From assembly GCF_023898315.1 (NCBI RefSeq), contig NC_064619.1, positions 498,762,594 through 498,826,593 of the forward strand: a stretch of DNA of 64,000 nucleotides, in the 5' to 3' direction. A program made the translations under genes and the position numbers. The stretch comes from Schistocerca nitens (Eukaryota; Arthropoda; Insecta; Orthoptera; Acrididae). Shown here piece after piece: positions 1 through 12,064 of this stretch. The notes beneath the pieces are model-generated. The model saw only the letters and a list, made by a program, of their open reading frames with translations. It searched no databases and was not told the origin of the DNA. Position 1 is the first letter of the stretch. Each line of letters begins with the position of its first letter.

Positions 1-1181
1 GATACCAGAACCAGGATGATGATCTGAAACTTGTGAAAAGCCTTATTGGTAAAAAGGGTTATGAAAACTTTACCATGTATTATCAAAACTTTAAAGGTAT
101 TTTATTCAGGAGACATAACACTGACTCTGACATCTGGAAGGTTTTTTGGCTTATACAATGTGGTGACGTTTTAATTAAGTACACACATGAGAGCTATGGA
201 CACTGTGGAATCATGAAATGCACTGACAAACTTAAGGAAAATGTCTATTGTAATAATATGTTTAGAAGAGTAAGAGAGGTTATACAAAAATGTGATCGGT
301 GTCAAAGAGTAAAAGTCACAAATCAGAAATACCAAGGTTATTTACAAAGTATTGTGCCAAAAGGCAAATTGGAACTGATAGGAATTGATTTGTTTGGTCA
401 ATTGCCGAGAACTAAAGAGGGTTATACAGATTTGTTTGTAGTTGTTGACTTATTCACTAAACTAGTAAAATTGTATCCACTAAAGAAGGCAACAAACAGG
501 AAAATTTTAAACTGTTTCTGTAATGATTACTTCACACAAATTGGAAAACTAAAAGCCATTCTTTCAGACAATGGGAGCCAACTTACATCTAACGTTTGGA
601 AAGATTTCATGAAAGATGAAGACATTAAGCATGTCCTTATTTCTGTTTATTCTCCATTTTGTAACCCAACTGAGCACTATATGCGTTAAATAGGCAGGCT
701 TTGTAGAACTTACTGCTCTAAAGATCATACAAATTGGTCAAGTTACATATGTGATTTTGAAGGTGTTTTGAACACCTTACAACATATAACTGGCTTTATG
801 CATTATGAAGTCCATTTTAACAAACACCCACCAAACATCTTGTATGAATTGATCAATTTCCCTGTCTGTAATGAGTTAACACCGAACGAGAGAATGGAAA
901 TAGTAAAGAAAAATATTGAAACACACTGTGCCAAGAGAAAGCTTAAACATGATTCAAAAGGAAAGTTTACACAGTACAATGTAGGTGATCTAGTCTTAAC
1001 CAAAAGTTATGAGAAATCCAAGGCAATCAATAGAGAGATCAAGAAATTTTTCGATATTTACATTGGCCCATTTGAAGTTTATGAAAAACTACATCCAAAC
1101 GCCTACCGACTTATCTATCCCAAATCAAAAAAGCTATTTGGTTTAATAAATGTCACTCAGTTGAAACCTTATGTGCAATAA
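1..1181 (+). mobile_element. Ty3-type LTR retrotransposon fossil, integrase end
   Basis: A remnant of the 3' end of pol: an HHCC zinc-binding region (around 190-310), an integrase core with IGIDLFGQLPRTKEG and LSDNGSQLTSNVW, and a C-terminal region with GDLVLTKSYEK and the GPFEVYEKLHPNAYRL type of ending. It enters from beyond the left edge, so gag, protease and RT are not seen. The reading frame is broken at least once. Family Ty3/mdg4 by the integrase style. A 3' LTR was not identified with confidence. Confidence 0.85.
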
Positions 1182-1619
1182 TTGCAATTCCTCAGGGAGG
1201 GTACACAATCTTCATGTACTAAGTGTGTGACTTGCAAAAAACACTGATGCCACATTCCAAGATACCTTTCTGACACACAAACTTCCAACAATACATACAT
1301 TTTTTTTTTGTACCAATGTTTGCTTATATTTGTTATGTAAGATATTTTCATGTGATTTAATCTGTAGTGTAAGATACATTTTATTTTGATTGAGTAATCT
1401 GCATCATCAGATGTACTGATAATTTGACATTTACATCCTACAGATTGTGACTATTACTGATATGTGAGGACTATGATTTGAACTTATGTTTCCGGGAAAA
1501 ACCGATATGTATTTTCTAGTGAGGAACAGTTATACATCTTTACAGACAACAGACCATACTGTATTTATATCAGCTTATGCAGAAATGAATGGTGAATTGT
1601 GTGAAGATACACTAAGCTT

Positions 1620-1852
1620 TACCGAGCGAGGTGGCGCAGTGGTTAGACACTGGACTCGCATCCGGGAGGACGACGGTTCAATCCTGTGTCCGGCCATCCT
1701 GATTTAGGTTTTCCGTGATTTCCCTAAATCGCTCCAGGCAAATGCCGGGATGGTTCCTTTCAAAGGGCACGGCCAACTTCCTTCCCCGTCCTTCCCTAAT
1801 CCGATGAGACCGATGACCTCGCTGTCTGGTCTCCTTCCCCACAACAGCCAAC
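1620..1852 (+). mobile_element. tRNA-derived SINE with 10-bp target duplication
   Basis: The head begins ACCGAGCGAGGTGGCGCAG, with a box A-like stretch (TGGCGCAGTGGTTAGACACT) and a box B-like GGTTCAATC about 35 bp later. The body (CCGGGATGGTTCC, GGCACGGCC) recurs in inverted orientation at 54533-54774 and, degenerate, at 62355-62542. The direct repeat CACTAAGCTT flanks it at 1610-1619 and 1853-1862, as expected for LINE-mobilised insertion. The perfect duplication indicates a fairly recent insertion. Confidence 0.88.
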
Positions 1853-1947
1853 CACTAAGCTTATTAATACATACTTAAAGATTTTATGGTACATTTGTGC
1901 AGTTAAGAAGAACTATATACATCTTTTCACTGTTTTTATCTTATATA

Positions 1948-3369
1948 CACTCCTGGAAATGGAAAAAAGAACACATTGACACCGGTGTGTCAGACCCACC
2001 ATACTTGCTCCGGACACTGCGAGAGGGCTGTACAAGCAATGATCACACGCACGGCACAGCAGACACACCAGGAACCGCGGTGTTGGCCGTCGAATGGCGC
2101 TAGCTGCGCAGCATTTGTGCACCGCCGCCGTCAGTGTCAGCCAGTTTGCCGTGGCATACGGAGCTCCATCGCAGTCTTTAACACTGGTAGCATGCCGCGA
2201 CAGCGTGGACGTGAACCGTATGTGCAGTTGACGGACTTTGAGCGAGGGCGTATAGTGGGCATGCGGGAGGCCGGGTGGACGTACCGCCGAATTGCTCAAC
2301 ACGTGGGGCGTGAGGTCTCCACAGTACATCGATGTTGTCGCCAGTGGTCGGCGGAAGGTGCACGTGCCCATCGACCTGGGACCGGACCGCAGCGACGCAC
2401 GGATGCACGCCAAGACCGTAGGATCCTACGCAGTGCCGTAGGGGACCGCACCGCCACTTCCCAGCAAATTAGGGACACTGTTGCTCCTGGGGTATCGGCG
2501 AGGACCATTCGCAACCGTCTCCCTGAAGCTGGGCTACGGTCCCGCACACCGTTAGGCCGTCTTCCGCTCACGCCCCAACATCGTGCAGCCTGCCTCCAGT
2601 GGTGTCGCGACGGGCGTGAATGGAGGGACGAATGGAGACGTGTCGTCTTCAGCGATGAGAGTCGCTTCTGCCTTGGTGCCAATGATGGTCGTATGCGTGT
2701 TTGGCGCCGTGCAGGTGAGCGCCACAATCAGGACTGCATACGACCGAGGCACACAGGGCCAACACCCGGCATCATGGTGTGGGGAGCGATCTCCTACACT
2801 GGCCGTACACCACTGGTGATCGTCGAGGGGACACTGAATAGTGCACGGTACATCCAAACCGTCATCGAACCCATCGTTCTACCATTCCTAGACCGGCAAG
2901 GGAACTTGCTGTTCCAACAGGACAATGCACGTCCGCATGTATCCCGTGCCACCCAACGTGCTCTAGAAGGTGTAAGTCAACTACCCTGGCCAGCAAGATC
3001 TCCGGATCTGTCCCCCATTGAGCATGTTTGGGACTGGATGAAGCGTCGTCTCACGCGGTCTGCACGTCCAGCACGAACGCTGGTCCAACTGAGGCGCCAG
3101 GTGGAAATGGCATGGCAAGCCGTTCCACAGGACTACATCTAGCATCTCTACGATCGTCTCCATGGGAGAATAGCAGCCTGCATTGCTGCGAAAGGTGGAT
3201 ATACACTGTACTAGTGCCGACATTGTGCATGCTCTGTTGCCTGTGTCTATGTGCCTGTGGTTCTGTCAGTGTGATCATGTGATGTATCTGACCCCAGGAA
3301 TGTGTCAATAAAGTTTCCCCTTCCTGGGACAATGAATTCACGGTGTTCTTATTTCAATTTCCAGGAGTG
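1948..3369 (+). mobile_element. Tc1-like DNA transposon, copy 1
   Basis: A complete 1422-bp element bounded by TA duplications (1946-1947 and 3370-3371). The terminal inverted repeats are about 27 bp, CACTCCTGGAAATGGAAAAA at the left and the complement of CACTCCTGGAAATTGAAATA at the right, differing at two positions. It carries one transposase gene, much more GC-rich than the surrounding DNA, and an AATAAA near the right end (about 3308). Two further nearly identical copies lie at 9929 and 24005. Confidence 0.95.
2192..3142 (+). pseudogene. Tc1-like transposase, copy 1, truncated by a stop
   Basis: The reading frame from ATG 2192 (MPRQRGREPYVQL) gives 316 residues. It has the N-terminal paired-type HTH (FERGRIVGMREAGWTYRRIA), then the DDE motifs FSDESRF, FQQDNARPH and SPIEHVWDWM. 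Against copy 3 (340 aa) codon 317 reads TAG instead of CAG, removing the last 24 residues (HLYDRLHGRIAACIAAKGG and the end). Catalytic residues are all present, so activity is uncertain rather than excluded. The frame is open another 72 codons upstream, but that part does not resemble a transposase and is probably leader. Confidence 0.9.
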
Positions 3370-3371
3370 TA

Positions 3372-5640
3372 TGTTATCCACAAGGAAGGAATTACGATGT
3401 TTTGCTTATCATACCGTTATACGATTGACAACTGAATTAATGTGTTACTATATATAAGACCACATGAGATGTTGAAAGACGTTATGATTTATGAAAGGGT
3501 TGAAGTGATTTATGCTGTTAAGAAGGGATTATCACCATGATATACTATATACATGTTTCACTCAGTTATGTACACACGAGAGAGATGTTGAAATTGCTGA
3601 ATTGTTGAGGATTGACTTGAAATAAGTAAGTGATGTTGTGATTTGCATTTGTATTAAAGATTTGAGGTTGCAGACTCATTCCTATTTCTGATTCACATGA
3701 ATTGATGTTTACGGTGTATTGATGGAAGATGGTTTGATTTGATATTGCATTTTTGTAGGGGTATTTGGATGAGGATGATGATGATAGGTTTAGGTTATAT
3801 GATGTGCAATGCTGCTGAGATTGTTGGTGGTATTCAACCCTCATTTATTAATGGTTTTGATGATTAGTTTAATTGAGGGGATTATGATGATGACGGTACT
3901 GTACAGTCACACGTAACGGAACTAATGAATAATTTGAATTGCATGAAGTAGATTTCTTATACATTTTGATTGAAGGAAATGCTGATGTGAAATTAAACTT
4001 GAGAGTTATTGTGAACAACTATGACAACGCATAGCACACAAATCACATTGAAAAACTATTATTTTACATTAGTCACATCTCACAAGACACAATCTGGAGA
4101 CTAGTTCGGTATTGAAGGGGTAGGAAATGACAATTTTAATAGACAGACTGAGGACTTTGACGAAATGAAATATAAGATGCCATGTGACAAGGTTCTGCAT
4201 TTTTTTTACAGAATCTCCTTACTGCAAGGTTGCTAACTATAGCACTATTACATTTTCACTTGCTTAACTGTATCTTGCCACTTTCAGGAATTTTATTGAC
4301 ATAATACTTATTTTGTCACAATTTATAAAATCTTGAAGCTGTTTCTCAGTGTTAATTTGATCTGACTTTCTGGATGTCTGGTAAACATTTTGAAATGTTA
4401 TTGCATTTTATGTACAAAGCCAAGAAATATTGACTATACATAGTATATTCAGATACTTGTGACAACAACCTGAATTGGATATAAATGAACAGTTTCTATA
4501 CCGTCACAATATAAATATACAAATATTATTTTGAATATTCATGTTTGATAAGATTTCTAAAATACTTTATAGTATTGCAAACTGTTAGGGTAAATTTTAT
4601 ACTTCTGTCTTTTATATGATAATATTATTCTAGAACATGTCATATGGACACTTTAAAAGTGCAACGTAATCAATCCAATCAAATTTGTGATTTGTTAGCT
4701 TAGTTGTGTTTGAGTATTTGAAGGACGGAAAATTAATGGACGCTCTAGAAGTGACAAAAACAAGGATGCTCTAGAAGTGATAGTTTCGGAAAAACATTCA
4801 TTCAGAAAATTTGATGTAAATATTGATTTTTTAAAAGTTTGGAAATTTCTTTGTAATCTCATATTTCCAATTCTTGTTTTCTTGATGTATATGTTTGTAG
4901 CTATTTGGAAAATTTATCTGTATGTAAAGTTTCATGATTCAATTTTGTACCTTTTAAGATATATGCAGTTTGTGTTATTTGGTCCAACTAGTACTGTATC
5001 ACATCAATCACACTAATATTTCTGTGAGAAGAGATTCGTCTATCAGGCTAGGCAAAACTCTTTGGGGGGTATTGGAATATTACTGTATCTCATTGTTACC
5101 TATCAGAACCCCTCGGAGAGCATTAAAGATAAACACCAGTCCTAATTGTCCAATTGTAAAGTGACCTGTTTCCAAATTACATACAAAAATAACCACTATT
5201 TCATTATACATATAATTCGACAACGATGCTTTGCTGTTGAACATTGTTCTTATGTGAGAAACATAATCTAAATGTGAAATTAATACTGTAACTAATCAAA
5301 AGAAATGTAGCATATGGTCAGGATGTGCCAGTAAACCTATCAGTATAAAATTACTACAGAAAATTAAATAGAACATATAAATAAAGCATGTTAATTGAAT
5401 CTCCGATATATGTTAGCACTAAAATTCAGGCAGTAGTTGATTTGTTATAAACAAATTTAGAAATATAATTGTTACCTGTAACATAATTAGTCAGAAAATG
5501 TTATATTAACTCATAACTAAGTTGAAAATAGGTTCACCTTTTGCAGCACTGAGATTGTAAATTTTTAGCAATGTGTAGCTCATATTCGGTTTAACTTTTA
5601 ATTGTGATTTTACATAAAATTGTAATTTTCATTGTAGGTA
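3372..5640. other. AT-rich intergenic stretch, no gene recognised
   Basis: About 2.3 kb of AT-rich DNA with TGATGATGA-like runs near 3770-3785 and 3880. The longest open frame (4777-5016) has no recognisable domain. It may be the 3' flank of the Ty3 remnant at 1-1181, displaced by Tc1 copy 1, but this is not demonstrable from the sequence. Confidence 0.4.
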
Positions 5641-5654
5641 ATTGTTAACAAAAG

Positions 5655-5990
5655 TATAAATAGAGGTCACGGAGGTACCTTGGGGCACTCGTTTTTTGTC
5701 TAGGGTTGCGAGCAAATGTATTGTAGGCTCACTCGTTTATTGATTGTTGTGAACTCTGTGTTGTTTGATGTCAACTTTGGGTACATGTGATGTAACCGGT
5801 ACAGTTCACCAGGCTCGGACACCAGAGTCCTGGAAATATATTGGTATTAAAACTGCACTGTACTTTGGAATTTATTTGGGAGTCTTCCGCAATCCTTTTC
5901 ATAGGTTGCACAGCGATGAGACATGTCTCCAGGAATTTTACAAAACCCCGAGAACTAAACAACTCTCAATGTTGGTTTAATTGACGTGAA
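5655..5990 (+). promoter_or_regulatory. Promoter-like segment with TATA box, possible solo LTR or terminal repeat
   Basis: TATAAATAGAGGTC at about 5656 is followed within 30-45 bp by GGGGCACTCGTTTTTTG and a CpG-richer 300-bp segment unlike its AT-rich surroundings. This resembles an insect core promoter or the U3/R part of a retroelement terminal repeat. No clear ends or duplications are visible and no open frame follows. Confidence 0.25.
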
Positions 5991-6059
5991 AACAACAGCG
6001 CATCAACTGGGCATTTCACTCAAAACATTTGCAATGCGGAGGTGGGAAAATATGAACAT

Positions 6060-6417
6060 CTCAAACTCGGGACTTTTGGCTTTCACGGGCAAGTGCTCTA
6101 CCATCTGAGCTACCCAAGCACATCTCACGCCCCATCCTCACAGCTTTACTTCTGCCAGTACCTCATTTCCTACCTTCCCAACTTCACAGAAGCTCTCCTG
6201 CGAACCTTGCAGAACTAGCACTCCTGAAATACAGGAGAACTTCTGTGAAGCTGGGAAGGTAGGAGATGAGGTACTGGCAGAAGTAAAGCTGTGAGGATGG
6301 GGTGTGACTTGTGCTTGGGTAGCTCAGATGGTAGAGCACTTGCCCACGAAAGGCAAAAGTCCTGAGTTTGAGTCTCGGTCCGGCACACGGTTTTAATCTG
6401 CCAGGAAGTTTCATGTT
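6060..6417. repeat. Fold-back (inverted) tRNA-derived repeat
   Basis: Two arms of roughly 140 bp (6060-6200 and 6232-6373) are reverse complements with few mismatches, separated by a loop of about 30 bp. The right arm extends to 6417 (CTGCCAGGAAGTTTCAT). Each arm contains a tRNA-like segment with TAGCTCAGATGGTAGAGCAC (box A) and a degenerate box B (GAGTTTGAGTC), so both strands carry Pol III-like promoter boxes. The same repeat family occurs at 19874-20418. It abuts the truncated end of a Penelope-like copy. Confidence 0.85.
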
Positions 6418-7150
6418 TAAACAAAGCTGAAATCTCTTTATAAATGGTTTTGCCAATGATAAATCATGATTCTGAAAGAGAAACCTTTGTGAATAATGAC
6501 ACTATATCAAAACTGATAGTATATCAGAATTGTTCAGTTTGAGTGACTTTAGGTTTTCAGTGAAGTCCAAAGAGTTACATATGTGATGAGCAGATTTCCC
6601 TACAAGGGGCCTTAATAATGTTACTAAGTGTTTGGGACAGCCATAGTTTGCAGAGCCAGTTACTATTAGGCACAGAGGAACATCTTTCTTATGGGTCTTT
6701 GGAAGTCCATAAAGCCTCAGAGGAACCGTACTGCTTCGTTTCAATCTTTGCATAACTTCTGGTGGAAAGGGGGAAGCATTCAGAAGCAAAGCAGTCTTCC
6801 TTACCATCTGGTTGGTGGGGTCTTTATTGATCTTCCAGTAAGTGCTGTCACTCAGTAAACTATTCATTTTATTATGACAATCATCGTAAGACATTAAAAC
6901 AGTGGCATTACCTTTGTCAGCTGGAAGAACTACCATCCCAGTACCCTGGCAAAGCTTACATAGTGTTGCCCTCTCTGTCACAGTAATATTACTTCTTTAC
7001 GGGTGTGCATTCATAACTGCTTAACAAGTTTCACATCTTATTTCTTCTGCTGAATCCTTGGAAAGAGAGAGGACAGCTTCTTCAACAGAATTGATGAACA
7101 CAGGGATTGGTAAAACCTTCGCTGTGGGTGCAAGTCAGACTGGGTTCATG
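6418..7150 (-). mobile_element. Penelope-like element fragment, inverted partner
   Basis: On the minus strand it encodes the Penelope RT N-terminal motif VVLPADKGNATVLMSYDDCH, then PLRLYGLPKTHKKDVPL and LKLNNSDILSVLI. The same stretch is present in the plus orientation at 7290-8000, so the two copies lie head to head. The similarity extends out to about 7140, where the second copy begins. The low-coordinate end stops abruptly at the fold-back repeat. The frame is degenerate. Confidence 0.8.
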
Positions 7151-9310
7151 AAGTGGCCACATCAAGACAGACAGCAAACTTTAGGTAGCCTGAGATGTCT
7201 TCACAGCAAGGAACTGTTATTCAACACTCTTTCATTAATATGCTGGATAAAGATTTGAATGACACTACGATGATGGTTGTAATTAAAGGACTGTACTTTG
7301 CTCTCACACCAAAGGTTTTAACAATACTTGTGTTCATCAGTTCTGTTGAAGAAGCTATCCTATCTCTTTCCAAGGATTCAGAAGAAGAAATAAGATTTGA
7401 AACTTGTCAAGCAGTTATGAATGCTCGCCCATAAAGAAGTAACATTACTGTGGCAGACAGAGCAGTACTGCCTAAGCTTTCCCAGGATACTGAGACAGTG
7501 GTTCTCGCAGCTGACAAGGGTAATGCCACTGTTTTAATGTCTTATGATGACTGTCACAATAAAATGAACAGTTTGCTAAGTGATAGCACATACCAGAAGA
7601 TTTGTGAGGACCCCACCAACCAGATGTTAAGGAAGGCTGCTTTTTTTCTGAATGTCTCCCCTTTTCCACCAGAAGTTATGCAAAGATTGAAACCAAGCTG
7701 TGCAGTTCCTCCAAGGCTTTATGGACTTCCAAAGTTCCTGCGGGTCCAATAGTGAGTGATACTGGCTCTCCAACCTACAACTGTCCCAAACACTTAGCAT
7801 CATTATTAAGGCCTCTTGTGGGAAAATGTACACACCACGTACGTAACTTTTGGACTTCATTGGCAAACTAAAATCGCTCAAACTAAACAGTTCTGATATA
7901 TTACTTAGTTTCGATGTAGTGTCATTGTTATCAAAGGTTCCTCTTTCAGAATCATTATTTCTAATTGGCAAAGCCTTTGATAAAGAGATTCCAGCTTTGT
8001 TTAAGCATTTCTTGACCCCGACATATTTGTTATTCAATAATGAACTTTATGAACAGGCTGATGTTGTCACCATGGGTAGTCCTTTGTTGCTCTTGGTGGC
8101 CAACTTATTTATGGGGGACTTTGAGGAAAAGGTGCTGGAATCTGCTAGCTTGAAGCCCAGTGTTCTGCAAGTATGTTGATGATGCATTTGTAGTTTGGCA
8201 TCATGGTGATGATAAATTAAAAGAATTTTTGAAGCATCTGATTCCATCCACAGACAAATTCAGTGCACAGTGGAAATAAAAGAAAATGGATGCCTTTCAG
8301 TTTTTGGATGTTTTGGTATGACGCAAAGATGCACTTTGGGACATGAACTACCGTATATCGGAAACTGACTCATATGGATTTATATTTATGTGCAAATAGC
8401 TGCCACCATCCTTCACAGGTGATGAGTGTTTTCAGAACTCTGGTACACAGAGCACATGTCACTGCTGACTAGAGCAGCCTGGGGGATGAGCCTTTACACT
8501 TGAGAAGAGTGTTTGAAGGTAATGGGTATTGTCCACAGCAGAAATGCAAGGCACTGCAAATGAAACCAACAGTGGGAGTAAGGAATGCAGAAGACAGAGA
8601 AAGTTTTAAACCCATGGCTTTTCTGCCTTATGTGGGAAACCTATCATAAAAAAGCAAAAGCTATTTTTCTCCTTCCACCAAAGACAGCAGCACTCCCAGG
8701 TCCTGTTAAAGATGATTTGGTGCCACAGGTGCTTGAGGTTTACAAGATCCTCAGTGAGTGCGGCCATTCATACATCAGACAGATGACATGTACCATCCAT
8801 GAGAGATGCCCAGAGCACCACAGGTACAACCAGCTCTTACAGCATAATAAACTGGCCATGAAAGAGCACTGTATTGACACTGGGCACTCTGTGGTATACA
8901 ATAACATTAAAATATTAGCCTTGAATTCATATTCTTGGGACCCAGTAGTGAAAGAAGCAATTGAAATTTGGTAGGGTTAATTAATAGAGATAGTGGCTTC
9001 AGCTTGGACAAATTTCTGTAATAAACTCACAAAGATGTTGCAACAGTGCAGCTCACAGTGATAAATCGATATCACCATGTGGATCGTGTGGCCATAGATC
9101 TAATTTCATGCATATTTTGTAGCTCTTTGCCTCTGATCAATTTATGTGGCATCGTCTGTATCTGTGGCTGCATATGCCTTGGTGCAGTCTGTGGGTTTAA
9201 AAGGGCGGAGCAAGTGCTGGTGTGTGTGTATGTGTGTGTGTGACCTTGCTCACTCTGAAGATGGCTGGATGCTATTCATCCAAAATATTAGAAGAACAAG
9301 TGAAATTTAT
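7150..9310 (+). mobile_element. Penelope-like retroelement, RT plus GIY-YIG, degenerate
   Basis: In order: a leader domain (7195-7434), RT motifs VVLAADKGNATVLMSYDD (about 7498), PPRLYGLPK (7710), SFDVVSLLSKVPLSES (7908), VTMGSPL and ANLFMGDFEEKVLE (8068-8140), then VDDAFVVWHHGDD (8175). The C-terminal endonuclease region keeps KILSECGHSYIRQMTC and EHHRYNQLLQHNKLAMKEHC (8740-8870). Several frameshifts and stops separate these pieces. The 3' tail (9046-9310) includes CTGAAGATGGCTGG with a possible stem GGATG/CATCC, resembling a decayed hammerhead core. Penelope-like elements encode RT related to telomerase. Confidence 0.82.
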
Positions 9311-9928
9311 GTGGCTGCATGCCCGAAATTTTATGTTACACAACTGGTTTTCATGATGAACTATGTCCTACAGTCACGTGACTTTAAAGTAATTCATGTG
9401 AGATATAAAGATACTGTTGTAGCCAACACATTCTTGTGCTTACTGCTAGTGCTACCAGAATTCAAGGAATTGGAGAAAAAACCATAAGAACTCAGAATTA
9501 TGTTAATGAAAGACTCGAAGAATCGACGAATTTTGAGACATGTAGGAACATGGCTCATCTGAAAGAAGGGGATCCATGATGGAACAAGGTAAGATTGATA
9601 TTGAAAGAGAAGAATCACCCAAAAATTTCACGATACTCACACACTGCACCAGGGGACACAGTGGTGCTTGTAAATGCTGTTAGGAGATTAGTGTTTACTG
9701 TTACTTCAGAAATATGTTTCACTGCACATGCAAACATTCAAAACCTATATCAACTGTCACAAGGCTGAGATGTCAAACCAGAATTGCAAAACACAACTAC
9801 ACTCAACCATACCAACCAAACCTCTTCACTCTTGTATGTATTGACATAACAGGACTCCTGCTATCTGTGCGTGAGGAGTGAAATACATAGTCGTTTTATA
9901 CAATATATTCTCTAAATATGTTAAACTA

Positions 9929-11348
9929 CACTCCTGGAAATGGAAAAAAGAACACATTGACACCGGTGTGTCAGACCCACCATACTTGCTCCGGACACTG
10001 CGAGAGGGCTGTACAAGCAATGATCACACGCACGGCACAGCGGACACACCAGGAACCGCGGTGTTGGCCGTCGAATGGCGCTAGCTGCGCAGCATTTGTG
10101 CATCGCCGCCGTCAGTGTCAGCCAGTTTGCCGTGGCATACGGAGCTCCATCGCAGTCTTTAACACTGGTAGCATGCCGCGACAGCGTGGACGTGAACCGT
10201 ATGTGCAGTTGACGGACTTTGAGCGAGGGCGTATAGTGGGCATGCGGGAGGCCGGGTGGACGTACCGCCGAATTGCTCAACACGTGGGGCGTGAGGTCTC
10301 CACAGTACATCGATGTTGTCGCCAGTGGTCGGCGGAAGGTGCACGTGCCCGTCGACCTGGGACCGGACCGCAGCGACGCACGGATGCACGCCAAGACCGT
10401 AGGATCTTACGCAGTGCCGTAGGGGACCGCACCGCCACTTCCCAGCAAATTAGGGACACTGTTGCTCCTGGGGTATCGGCGAGGACCATTCGCAACCGTC
10501 TCCATGAAGCTGGGCTACGGTCCTGCACACCGTTAGGCCGTCTTCCGCTCACGCCCCAACATCGTGCAGCCCGCCTCCAGTGGTGTCGCGACAGGCGTGA
10601 ATGGAGGGACGAATGGAGACGTGTCGTCTTCAGCGATGAGAGTCGCTTCTGCCTTGGTGCCAATGATGTCGTATGCGTGTTTGGCGCCGTGCAGGTGAGC
10701 GCCACAATCAGGACTGCATACGACCGAGGCACACAGGGCCAACACCCGGCACCATGGTGTGGGGAGCGATCTGCTACACTGGCCGTACACCACTGGTGAT
10801 CGTCGAGGGGACACTGAATAGCACACGGTACATCCAAACCGTCATCAAACCCATCGTTCTACCATTCCTAGACCGGCGAGGAACTTGCTGTTCCAACAGG
10901 ACAATGCACGTCCGCATGTATCCCGTGCCACCCAACGTGCTCTAGAAGGTGTAAGTCAACTACCCTGGCCAGCAAGATCTCCGGATCTGTCCCCCATTGA
11001 GCATGTTTGGGACTGGATGAAGCGTCGTCTCACGCGGTCTGCACGTCCAGCACGAACGCTGGTCCAACTGAGGCGCCAGGTGGAAATGGCATGGCAAGCC
11101 GTTCCACAGGACTACATCCAGCATCTCTACGATCGTCTCCATGGGAGAATAGCAGCCTGCATTGCTGCGAAAGGTGGATATACACTGTACTAGTGCCGAC
11201 ATTGTGCATGCTCTGTTGCCTGTGTCGATGTGCCTGTGGTTCTGTCAGTGTGATCATGTGATGTATTTGACCCCAGGAATGTGTCAATAAAGTTTCCCCT
11301 TCCTGGGACAATGAATTCACGGTGTTCTTATTTCAATTTCCAGGAGTG
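9929..11348 (+). mobile_element. Tc1-like DNA transposon, copy 2
   Basis: 1420 bp with the same terminal inverted repeats as copy 1 and TA duplications at 9927-9928 and 11349-11350. It is nearly identical to copies 1 and 3 by eye across leader, transposase and 3' region. It is inserted in a Ty3 integrase remnant. Confidence 0.95.
10173..11193 (+). pseudogene. Tc1-like transposase, copy 2, two frameshifts
   Basis: Starts at the same ATG as copies 1 and 3 and ends at the same TAG (11191-11193). One G is missing in the GCCAATGATGTCGTATG stretch near 10668, and one base is missing in GACCGGCGAGGAACTTG near 10880. Each shifts the frame, so HTH and first Asp, middle part, and second Asp to C-terminus lie in three frames. 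The element could still be moved by a transposase made from another copy, because its ends are intact. Confidence 0.9.
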
Positions 11349-12064
11349 TATATGCTACAAAAACTACTGGTGCCGTGCCAATAGAGAAGCACATTGCAAG
11401 TCATTGTTTTCCTAAGATTGGTGAGCCTGTGGCTATGTTGTCAGATAACGCATCAAACTTTACCTGTGATACATGGAAGGAGTTTCTGAGGGACCAGCAA
11501 ATTGAGCAAATTTTAATCTCATAATTTAGTCCTCAGTAAAATCCAGTTAAGAGAATTTCTCATGAATTCAATAGGTTCATGAGAATGTACACAGCCACCA
11601 AAGAGACTAAGTGGGTGGAGTTTCTCAATGTGTTTGAGCAGATCATTAACAACATTCTGTTGTATAATACGCCATATACACCATCACATATAATATACAA
11701 ACCAAGGAAAAGAATGAGCGGGTTACACTGATTCCACATATGCATAGGGAGGAAGTATCCCTGAAGAAAAGGTAAGCCAAGTATTAAAATCTTTAACAGA
11801 AAGTGCCAAGATTTAAAAGATCCATTTTGACACGCAGCTGCATAGGGTTAATCAATTCCCTGTTGGGGAAAGTGTACTGTAAAAAAAAACACTGTAAATC
11901 ACCTTGTTACAAAAGAAAAATAAGAAATGGCAGTTGATGTATACCAGTCCTTTTTTAATTGTGCGAATACTGTACGACAGAAGCTATTTACTCGCATAAA
12001 CACAGAGTGGGAAGATCAAAGGTTTGTATGCACATCACAGCCTGAAGAAGTACTTCCAATAGGA

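Larger units (their letters stand above)
9310..12060 (+). mobile_element. Ty3-type LTR retrotransposon fossil interrupted by Tc1 copy 2
   Basis: Upstream of the Tc1 insertion the DNA recalls the end of RNase H (around 9380-9430) and the zinc-binding start of integrase (9640-9830). Downstream (11349-12060) it encodes integrase-core wording such as AMLSDNASNFTCDTWKEFL and NILLYNTPYTPSHIIYK. The Tc1 element sits at a TA within the integrase region. The element is broken in several places, has no LTRs that I could identify, and is older than the transposon inside it. Confidence 0.75.

Noticed and set aside
2296-2857. Long antisense open frames in the Tc1 copies
   Set aside because: They occur opposite the GC-rich transposase in all copies and translate to Arg/Ser-rich sequence without motifs; shadows of the real gene.
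4777-5164. Overlapping small open frames as a membrane protein gene
   Set aside because: AT-rich hydrophobic translation without start context or known family.
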